Origin: SSC3 sp963769585
GTDB taxonomy: Bacteria > Actinomycetota > Actinomycetes > Propionibacteriales > Nocardioidaceae
Assembly (NCBI GenBank): GCA_963769585.1
Contig: CAVYMJ010000006.1
Coordinates: 1,116,001 to 1,180,000 of the forward strand
Reading direction: 5' to 3'
DNA: 64,000 nt
Part shown: piece by piece, positions 58,350 through 64,000 of the stretch
Position numbering within the stretch: the first letter of the stretch is position 1
How the letters are laid out: each line of letters begins with the position of its first letter
The notes under the pieces: model-generated
What the model was told of the DNA's origin: nothing
The model's database searches: none
What the model saw: the letters and a program-made list of their open reading frames with translations, nothing else
Made by a program: the position numbers and the translations under genes

Positions 58350-58447
58350 GCCTGCTCGAGAGCCGGTGCAGCACCTTCCACGCCGGTCCCTTCGCCCTCT
58401 ACAAGATCTACGGAGCCGCGGCCCCGTTCTCCGCGCTCGTGGACTGA
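58124..58447 (+). pseudogene. Out-of-frame C-terminal domain of the beta-helix gene or truncated adjacent gene
   Basis: In this frame the sequence from about 58165 is protein-like: RPLGTYTCSWWRKADESERL, QRIRLYGTQPINGD, SDTRAMSLLESRCSTFHAG, FALYKIYGAAAPF. The frame opens only after a stop at 58079-58081 and lacks a signal peptide and a ribosome site. One missing base near 58160 would join it to the beta-helix frame, making about 765 residues. Alternatively it is the remnant of a separate small secreted protein. It ends shortly before a strong terminator. Confidence 0.6.
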
Positions 58448-58490
58448 CCGAGTCCGGTCGACGAAGCGTGGTGGTGTTCACACATTTCAT

Positions 58491-58530
58491 GAAGCCGGGT
58501 CGGGGTCGCAGGTAGGCCCGACCCGGCTTC
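58491..58530 (+). terminator. Terminator between the beta-helix gene and the pyr operon
   Basis: GAAGCCGGGTCGGG (58491-58504) pairs with CCCGACCCGGCTTC (58517-58530), a perfect 14-bp stem with a 12-base loop. It sits immediately before the pyr promoter. Confidence 0.8.
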
Positions 58531-58533
58531 GGG

Positions 58534-58539
58534 TAGAGT
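58534..58539 (+). promoter_or_regulatory. -10 element of the pyrimidine operon
   Basis: TAGAGT four bases after the terminator stem; a start near 58546 leaves a leader of about 59 bases containing the PyrR-binding candidate. Confidence 0.5.
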
Positions 58540-58567
58540 CTGGGCTGATCGGCTTTCCTTTAACGAA

Positions 58568-58583
58568 CCGTCCGGTGAGGCGG
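58568..58583 (+). promoter_or_regulatory. Candidate PyrR RNA-binding loop overlapping the pyrR ribosome-site region
   Basis: CCG-TCCGGTGAGG-CGG forms a short stem with a ten-base loop resembling the PyrR recognition loop (UCC.G.GAGG). It ends 3 bases before AGGAGG (58587-58592). Mycobacterial PyrR represses its own operon at translation through such a loop when UMP is high; this is the expected mode here. Confidence 0.6.
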
Positions 58584-58604
58584 AGAAGGAGGTCTGGCAC
58601 GCTG

Positions 58605-59213
58605 ATGCCTACCCAGGAAGCAGCAGCCGCCCTGGCTGCCCGAGGACGTGAGGTCCTCGACGCGCGTGACATCTCCCGCGCACTGTCGCGTATCGCCCAC
58701 GAGATCCTCGAGCGCAACAAGGGTTCCCACAACCTGGTACTGCTCGGCATTCCCTCCCGCGGCGTACCCCTGGCCGCCCGGATCGCCGCCAAGATCGCGG
58801 CCGTCGAAGGTGTCGAGGTCCCGGTCGGCTCACTCGACGTGACGATGTACCGCGACGACCTGCGCCTGCGCCCGGCGCGGGCGCTGCTGCCGACCGAGAT
58901 CCCCGACGACGGAATCGACGGCAAGGTCGTCGTCCTGGTCGACGACGTGCTCTTCTCCGGTCGCACCATCCGTGCGGCCCTGGACGCGATGAACGACGTC
59001 GGGCGACCCGAGGCGGTCAGGCTCGCCGTCCTGGTGGACCGCGGGCACCGCGACCTTCCCATCCGCGCCGACTTCGTCGGCAAGAACCTCCCGACGTCGC
59101 TGTCCGAGTCGGTCCAGGTCCGCCTGTCGGAGACCGACGAGGCCGACTCGGTGACCATCACGGGGACCATCACGGGGACCACTACGGGGACCGCCGCAGG
59201 AGCTGCCAAGTGA
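58605..59213 (+). CDS. pyrR: Bifunctional pyr operon regulator / uracil phosphoribosyltransferase
   Basis: 202 residues. The type I phosphoribosyltransferase fold has the PRPP loop VVVLVDDVLFSGRTIRAALDA, the flexible segment VTMYRDDLRLRP, and ISRALSRIAHEILERNKG at the start. It binds pyr mRNA in response to uridine nucleotides. The C-terminal tail adds a short repetitive stretch (TITG, TITG, TTTG) encoded by 12-bp tandem repeats, not part of the fold. ATG at 58605 has AGGAGG 12 nt upstream, rather far. First gene of the operon; GTGA overlap with pyrB. Confidence 0.93.
   Translation: MPTQEAAAALAARGREVLDARDISRALSRIAHEILERNKGSHNLVLLGIPSRGVPLAARIAAKIAAVEGVEVPVGSLDVTMYRDDLRLRPARALLPTEIPDDGIDGKVVVLVDDVLFSGRTIRAALDAMNDVGRPEAVRLAVLVDRGHRDLPIRADFVGKNLPTSLSESVQVRLSETDEADSVTITGTITGTTTGTAAGAAK
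59154..59189 (+). repeat. Three 12-bp in-frame repeats at the 3' end of pyrR
   Basis: ACCATCACGGGG twice and ACCACTACGGGG once, encoding T-I-T-G, T-I-T-G, T-T-T-G just before the stop. A slippage-prone tail. Confidence 0.85.
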
Positions 59214-60139
59214 AGAAGCACCTGCTGAGCGCGGCCGACCTGACTCGCGCAGACGCCGAGCTGGTCCTGGAGACCGCCGAGGAGCTCCGGTCGCTCGCCG
59301 ACCGTCCGATCAAGAAGCTGCCCGCGCTGCGGGGTCGCACGGTGGTGAATCTCTTCTTCGAGGACTCGACGCGCACGCGTACCTCGTTCGAGGCTGCCGC
59401 CAAGCGGCTCTCGGCCGATGTCATCAACTTCGCAGCCAAAGGCTCCTCGCTGTCCAAGGGCGAGTCCCTGAAGGACACCGCGCTGACCCTGGAGGCGATG
59501 GGAGCGGACGCGATCGTGATCCGGCACGGTTCCAGCGGTGCGCCGCACCGGCTGGCCACCACCGGCTGGACCCGCGGCAGCGTGATCAATGCCGGCGACG
59601 GCACCCACGAGCACCCGACGCAGGCCCTGCTCGACGCCTTCACCATGTGGCGCCACCTCGGTGCGCTGGACGGCCGCCGCGTCGCGATCGTGGGCGACGT
59701 CCTGCACAGCCGGGTGGCTCGCTCCAACGCGCTGCTGCTCAAGACGCTCGGCGCCGAGGTGACCCTGGTCGCGCCCCCGACCTTGCTGCCGGTCGGCATC
59801 GAGGGCTGGGACGTGGAGACCTCCTACGACGTGGACTCGGTCCTGCCCAAGGCCGACGTGGTGATGATGCTTCGGGTGCAGCGTGAGCGGATGAACGCGG
59901 CGTTCTTCCCCACGGTGCGGGAGTACTCGCGCCGCTACGGCCTCGACTCGCGCCGGATGGCCACGCTGCAGGACCACACGATCGTGATGCACCCCGGCCC
60001 GATGGTCCGGGGCATGGAGATCACCGCAGACGTGGCCGACTCCGACCGTTCGGTGATCGTCGAGCAGGTCACCAACGGAGTCGCCGTACGCATGGCCGTC
60101 CTGTACCTCCTTCTCGGCGGAAGCGAGAACAACGAGTGA
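59210..60139 (+). CDS. pyrB: Aspartate carbamoyltransferase catalytic subunit
   Basis: 309 residues. Carbamoyl-phosphate site FFEDSTRTRTSFEAA (STRT, about 46-60), GSSLSKGESLKDTALTL, INAGDGTHEHPTQALLDAF and the aspartate site segment MHPGPMVRGMEI. It joins carbamoyl phosphate and aspartate. No regulatory PyrI gene is present, as usual in actinobacteria; the enzyme may associate with PyrC. Overlaps both neighbours by GTGA. Confidence 0.97.
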   Translation: MKKHLLSAADLTRADAELVLETAEELRSLADRPIKKLPALRGRTVVNLFFEDSTRTRTSFEAAAKRLSADVINFAAKGSSLSKGESLKDTALTLEAMGADAIVIRHGSSGAPHRLATTGWTRGSVINAGDGTHEHPTQALLDAFTMWRHLGALDGRRVAIVGDVLHSRVARSNALLLKTLGAEVTLVAPPTLLPVGIEGWDVETSYDVDSVLPKADVVMMLRVQRERMNAAFFPTVREYSRRYGLDSRRMATLQDHTIVMHPGPMVRGMEITADVADSDRSVIVEQVTNGVAVRMAVLYLLLGGSENNE

Positions 60140-61407
60140 ACTACCTGATCAGAGGCGTCCGGGTTCTGGGCGGCGAACCTCTCGACCTGGGCATCGTCGA
60201 CGGTGCCTTCGCCAGCGCCGCCCCCAGGGACGCCGAGGTGGTCGACGCCGACGGCCTCATCGCCCTGCCCGGCCTGGTCGACCTGCACACGCACCTGCGC
60301 GAGCCGGGTCGCGAGGATGCAGAGACAGTCGAGACCGGCACCCAGGCCGCGGCACTCGGCGGCTTCACCGCCGTGCACGCGATGGCCAACACCGACCCCG
60401 TCGCCGACACAGCGGGGGTCGTCGAGCAGGTGTGGCGACTGGGTCGAGAGGCCGGTCACTGCGACGTCTTCCCGGTCGGGGCGGTCACGATCGGACTCGG
60501 AGGCGAGCGACTCGCCGAGCTCGGCGCCATGGCCGACTCGGCAGCCCGGGTCCGGGTCTTCTCCGACGACGGGAAGTGCGTCAGCGACGCGGTGCTGATG
60601 CGAAGGGCGCTGGAGTACGTCAAGGCGTTCGACGGCGTGATCGCCCAGCATGCCCAGGAGCCACGCCTGACCGAGGGCGCCCAGATGAACGAGGGTGAGC
60701 TCTCCGGGCGGTTGGGCCTGACCGGCTGGCCGGCCGTTGCCGAAGAGGCCATCATCGCCCGGGACTGCCTGCTCGCCGCCCACGTCGGCTCCCGCCTGCA
60801 CGTCTGCCACGTTTCCACCGCGGGATCGGTCGACCTGATCCGCTGGGCCAAGGGAAACGGTTGGAACGTCACCGCAGAGGTCACCCCGCACCATCTACTG
60901 CTGACCGACGAGCTCGCAGCGACCTACGACCCGATCTTCAAGGTCAACCCGCCGCTGCGCAGCGCTGCCGACGTCGAGGCGGTCCGGGCCGGGCTGGCCG
61001 ACGGCACCATCGACATCGTGGCCACCGACCACGCCCCGCACCCGCACGAGGACAAGGACTGCGAGTGGTCCGCGGCGGCCTTCGGGATGCTGGGCCTGGA
61101 GACAGCCCTCTCCGTCGTCCAGCAGACGATGGTCGACACGGGCCTGCTCGACTGGGCCGGGGTAGCGCAGCGGATGTCGGCCAAGCCGGCCGAGATCGGC
61201 CGGCTCGCCGGCCACGGCCGTCCGGTCTCGGTAGGGGAGCCGGCCAACCTGGTCCTGTACGACCCTGAGGCGAGGCGGGTGGTCGACTCGAGCGAGACCG
61301 CCTCGCTGTCCCGCAACACGCCGTACGCCGGCCGCGAGCTGCCGGGCCGGGTGGTGGCAACCTTCCTGCGTGGCAAGGCGACCGTGCTGGACGGGAAGCT
61401 GGCATGA
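60136..61407 (+). CDS. pyrC: Dihydroorotase
   Basis: 423 residues; type I, amidohydrolase barrel with a binuclear metal site. Seen: DLHTHLREPGREDAETVETG (first two metal histidines), MANTDPVAD, the histidine in IAQHAQEP, HVCHVSTAGSVDLI, and ATDHAPHPHEDK with the last catalytic aspartate. It closes carbamoyl aspartate to dihydroorotate. It starts by GTGA overlap with pyrB and ends by ATGA overlap with the small membrane protein gene. Confidence 0.97.
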   Translation: MNYLIRGVRVLGGEPLDLGIVDGAFASAAPRDAEVVDADGLIALPGLVDLHTHLREPGREDAETVETGTQAAALGGFTAVHAMANTDPVADTAGVVEQVWRLGREAGHCDVFPVGAVTIGLGGERLAELGAMADSAARVRVFSDDGKCVSDAVLMRRALEYVKAFDGVIAQHAQEPRLTEGAQMNEGELSGRLGLTGWPAVAEEAIIARDCLLAAHVGSRLHVCHVSTAGSVDLIRWAKGNGWNVTAEVTPHHLLLTDELAATYDPIFKVNPPLRSAADVEAVRAGLADGTIDIVATDHAPHPHEDKDCEWSAAAFGMLGLETALSVVQQTMVDTGLLDWAGVAQRMSAKPAEIGRLAGHGRPVSVGEPANLVLYDPEARRVVDSSETASLSRNTPYAGRELPGRVVATFLRGKATVLDGKLA

Positions 61408-61940
61408 GCCTGGTCATCCCGCTGGCCTTCGGTCCCGACGGATGGTGGAAACCCACCGCGGTCCTGGTCGGGGTGGTCCTCCTGGCCTACCTGGCGATGT
61501 GGCGCGGGTGGAGGCGACGCGGCAACCGTCACGAGCTCCCTGCGCTGATCGAGATCCCGGCCGTCAGGGACCTTCCCGAGGCGAAGCTGGACGCGGCGGC
61601 CCGCTACTTCGGTACGACGGTGGCCGGCGACTGGCTCGACCGGGTCGTGGCCCGCGGGCTCGGCTCCCGGAGCACCTGCCGGATCCGACTGTCGTCCGAC
61701 GGCATCGACGTGGTGCGGGTCGCGGGCTCGTTCCGGATCACGGCCGCGGCGCTGCGCGGCGCCAGGCATGACCAGGGCATCGCCGGCAAGGTCGTGCCCC
61801 CGCACGGCCTGCTCGTGGTCACCTGGGTTCACGGGGACTACACCCTCGACACCGGCTTCAGGTTGACCCAAGCCAGCACCGACGCACACAACCAGTGGGT
61901 GCGCTCGATCAGCAAGCTCGCACGAAAGGACGTCGCATGA
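61404..61940 (+). CDS. PH-like small membrane protein between pyrC and carA
   Basis: 178 residues. One membrane helix near the N-terminus (PTAVLVGVVLLAYLAMWRGW, about 17-36), then a cytosolic domain of mixed strands (CRIRLSSDGIDVVRVAGSFRI, GLLVVTWVHGDYTLDTGFRL) ending in a helix (NQWVRSISKL). The pattern resembles bacterial PH-like domains. The same position is occupied in mycobacteria by a membrane or export-type protein (Rv1382), so it is a constant passenger of this operon. Role unknown. Confidence 0.8.
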   Translation: MSLVIPLAFGPDGWWKPTAVLVGVVLLAYLAMWRGWRRRGNRHELPALIEIPAVRDLPEAKLDAAARYFGTTVAGDWLDRVVARGLGSRSTCRIRLSSDGIDVVRVAGSFRITAAALRGARHDQGIAGKVVPPHGLLVVTWVHGDYTLDTGFRLTQASTDAHNQWVRSISKLARKDVA

Positions 61941-63064
61941 GCGCCATCTTGGTCCTGGAGGACGGCCGGACCTTCCGGGGCGAGTCGTTCGGAGCCGAGG
62001 GCGAGACCTTCGGAGAGGCCGTCTTCTCGACCGGCATGTCCGGGTACCAGGAGACTCTGACCGACCCGTCGTACCACCGTCAGGTCGTGGTGATGACGGC
62101 TCCGCATGTCGGCAACACTGGGATGAACGACCAGGATCCCGAGTCTCGGCGGATCTGGGTCGCCGGGTACGTCGTACGGGACCCCGCGCGCATCCCGTCC
62201 AACTGGCGATCACAGCGCTCGCTGGACGTGGCGCTCAAGGAGCAGGGGGTGGTCGGCATCAGCGGAGTCGACACCCGGGCGCTGACCCGCCACCTGCGCG
62301 AGCGCGGCGCGATGCGGGTCGGAATCAGCACCACCGAGTCCGACCCCGAGGCGCTGCTCGAGCGGGTGCTCGCCAGCGCGGTGATGACCGGCGCCTCCCT
62401 GGCCGGCGAGGTCACCACGGCGCAGTCCTACGTGGTCCCGGCCAAGCCCGGGGAGTGGGGTGAGAAGCGGTTCACGGTCGCCGCCCTCGACCTGGGCATC
62501 AAGGCCAACACCCCGCGGATGATGGCCGAGCGCGGCATCGAGGTGCACGTGCTCCCCAGCTCTTCGACGCTCGAGGACGTCCTGGCGGTCCACCCCGACG
62601 GAGTCTTCTACAGCAACGGTCCCGGTGACCCGAGCACTGCGGCCGGCAACGTCGACCTGCTGCAGCAGGTCCTCACCCAGGGGCTGCCGTACTTCGGGAT
62701 CTGCTTCGGCAACCAGCTCTTCGGGCGCGCACTCGGCTTCGGCACCTACAAGCTCAAGTACGGGCACCGGGGGATCAACCAGCCGGTGATGGACCGTACG
62801 ACGGGCAAGGTCGAGGTGACCGCCCACAACCACGGGTTCGCCGTGGACGCCCCGGTCGACGGCGCCACCTCGACGCCGTACGGCGCCGCGACTGTCTCGC
62901 ACGTCTGCCTCAACGACGACGTCGTCGAAGGACTCGAGCTGCGCGACGCCCAGGGCAGGCTCAAGGCGTTCTCGGTGCAGTACCACCCCGAGGCGGCGGC
63001 AGGGCCGCACGACGCCGCCTACCTGTTCGACCGGTTCACCGACCTCATGGAGGGCAAGGCCTGA
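61937..63064 (+). CDS. carA: Carbamoyl-phosphate synthase small (glutaminase) subunit
   Basis: 375 residues. N-terminal CPSase_sm_chain domain with FGEAVFSTGMSGYQETLTDPSY and GISGVDTRALTRHLRERGAMR. The C-terminal class I amidotransferase has the nucleophile cysteine in YFGICFGNQLFG, the NGPGDPS oxyanion segment, and VQYHPEAAAGPHD with His and Glu. GICFGNQ differs slightly from the usual GICLGHQ. It provides ammonia to CarB for pyrimidines and arginine. ATG at 61937 overlaps the preceding stop by 4 bases. Confidence 0.97.
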   Translation: MSAILVLEDGRTFRGESFGAEGETFGEAVFSTGMSGYQETLTDPSYHRQVVVMTAPHVGNTGMNDQDPESRRIWVAGYVVRDPARIPSNWRSQRSLDVALKEQGVVGISGVDTRALTRHLRERGAMRVGISTTESDPEALLERVLASAVMTGASLAGEVTTAQSYVVPAKPGEWGEKRFTVAALDLGIKANTPRMMAERGIEVHVLPSSSTLEDVLAVHPDGVFYSNGPGDPSTAAGNVDLLQQVLTQGLPYFGICFGNQLFGRALGFGTYKLKYGHRGINQPVMDRTTGKVEVTAHNHGFAVDAPVDGATSTPYGAATVSHVCLNDDVVEGLELRDAQGRLKAFSVQYHPEAAAGPHDAAYLFDRFTDLMEGKA

Positions 63065-64000
63065 TGCCGAAGCGCGAAGACATCACCTCGGTCCTGGTCA
63101 TCGGGTCCGGGCCGATCGTGATCGGACAAGCCTGCGAGTTCGACTACTCCGGCACCCAGGCGTGCCGGGTGCTCAAGGACGAGGGCCTGCGCGTGATCCT
63201 GGTGAACTCCAACCCCGCCACGATCATGACCGACCCCGAGTTCGCCGACGCCACCTACATCGAGCCGATCACAGCCGAGTTCGTGGAGAAGGTCATCGAG
63301 AAGGAGCGGCCTGACGCGCTGCTGGCGACGCTCGGCGGCCAGACTGCCCTCAATACGGCCATCTCGCTGGCCGAGGCCGGCGTGCTGGAGAAGTACGGCG
63401 TGGAGCTGATCGGCGCCAGCATCGAGGCGATCCACCGTGGCGAGAACCGGCAGTCGTTCAAGACGATCGTCGAGGAGCTCGGTGGCGAGACCGCCCGCAG
63501 TGTCATCTGCCACTCGCTGGCCGAGTGCCTCGCGGGCGTCGAGGAGCTCGGCGGCTTCCCGGTCGTCGTCCGGCCCTCGTTCACCATGGGGGGCACCGGT
63601 TCCGGCATCGCCTACGACGACGCCGACCTGCGCCGGATCGCGGGCTCCGGTCTGGCTGCCAGCCCGACCACCGAGGTGCTCCTGGAGGAGTCGATCATCG
63701 GCTGGAAGGAGTACGAGCTGGAGGTGATGCGCGACAAGGCCGACAACGTGGTGATCGTCTGCTCGATCGAGAACCTCGACCCCATGGGCGTGCACACCGG
63801 GGACTCGATCACAGTCGCCCCGGCGATGACGCTGACCGACCGTGAGTACCAGCACCTGCGCGACCTGGCGATCGGGATCATCCGCTCGGTCGGCGTGGAC
63901 ACCGGCGGCTGCAACATCCAGTACGCGGTCAACCCCGAGGACGGCCGGGTCGTGGTGATCGAGATGAACCCGAGGGTCTCCCGCTCGAGCGCGCTGGCGA
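63064..64000 (+). CDS. carB: Carbamoyl-phosphate synthase large subunit (5' part, cut by window)
   Basis: 312 residues visible of about 1100. N-terminal carboxyphosphate half: LVIGSGPIVIGQACEFDYSG, LVNSNPATIMTDPEFAD, LATLGGQTALN, the ATP-grasp segment FPVVVRPSFTMGGTGSGIAY, LEESIIGWKEYELEVMRD and VVVIEMNPRVSRSSALA. ATG at 63064 overlaps the carA stop by one base. The frame is intact to the right edge. Confidence 0.97.
   Translation, partial: MPKREDITSVLVIGSGPIVIGQACEFDYSGTQACRVLKDEGLRVILVNSNPATIMTDPEFADATYIEPITAEFVEKVIEKERPDALLATLGGQTALNTAISLAEAGVLEKYGVELIGASIEAIHRGENRQSFKTIVEELGGETARSVICHSLAECLAGVEELGGFPVVVRPSFTMGGTGSGIAYDDADLRRIAGSGLAASPTTEVLLEESIIGWKEYELEVMRDKADNVVIVCSIENLDPMGVHTGDSITVAPAMTLTDREYQHLRDLAIGIIRSVGVDTGGCNIQYAVNPEDGRVVVIEMNPRVSRSSALA

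Overview
The window is a GC-rich (roughly 70 percent) bacterial chromosome segment. Gene content and order fit an actinobacterium of the Nocardioides/Nocardioidaceae type. The block thrS - HIT - pgsA - PIM acyltransferase - pimA - pdxS ... pdxT - yebC - ruvCAB - yajC - secD - secF - apt - relA ... hisS - aspS - rarA ... alaS - ruvX - mltG - aroE - prepilin peptidase - aroC - aroK - aroB - aroQ ... efp - nusB ... pyrR - pyrB - pyrC - small membrane protein - carA - carB follows the mycobacterial/actinobacterial order almost gene for gene. Starts are often GTG, and genes overlap heavily through GTGA or ATGA.

Layout. 1-1721: the end of an SsgA-family cell-division regulator, a tRNA-Val(CAC) with a terminator, a geneless stretch and a DUF4241 gene, both genes on the minus strand. 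2058-10214: thrS, a HIT-family hydrolase and the phosphatidylinositol mannoside genes, interrupted by a LuxR-type regulator plus methyltransferase cassette (4579-7463). 10284-15237: the PLP synthase genes pdxS and pdxT, held apart by a DUF6891-like gene and a compact SipW-type secretion island (11881-14575). 15250-24647: yebC, the SOS-controlled ruvCAB genes, yajC-secD-secF, apt and relA. 24823-27802: a cold-shock gene, a convergent DUF349 operon and a metallo-beta-lactamase-fold gene. 27805-30902: hisS and aspS. 31076-37933: a peptide/oligopeptide ABC transporter, broken by one antisense PH-domain gene. 37994-50366: rarA, alaS, ruvX, mltG and the shikimate genes, then a convergent ketopantoate reductase. 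50398-58447: a MoxR/VWA pair on the minus strand, efp-nusB, a flavoprotein disulfide reductase, an acetoacetate-decarboxylase-like gene and a secreted beta-helix protein with a damaged 3' end. 58605-64000: the pyrimidine operon, running off the window inside carB.

How the genes work together. Most of the window is housekeeping: tRNA charging, PI/PIM membrane lipids, vitamin B6, recombination repair, the Sec accessory complex, the stringent response, the shikimate pathway and UMP synthesis. The accessory parts are the LuxR/methyltransferase cassette, the SipW island, the dpp-like transporter with its antisense gene, and the frameshifted beta-helix gene. The most unusual part is the SipW island. 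It has two signal peptidases with the Ser/His dyad of the SipW/ER type, two exported substrates with SipW-type signals (one frameshifted), and in the last gene a peptidase apparently fused in cis to its own SipW-type substrate domain. It sits exactly between pdxS and pdxT, and a strong stem-loop lies in its leader.
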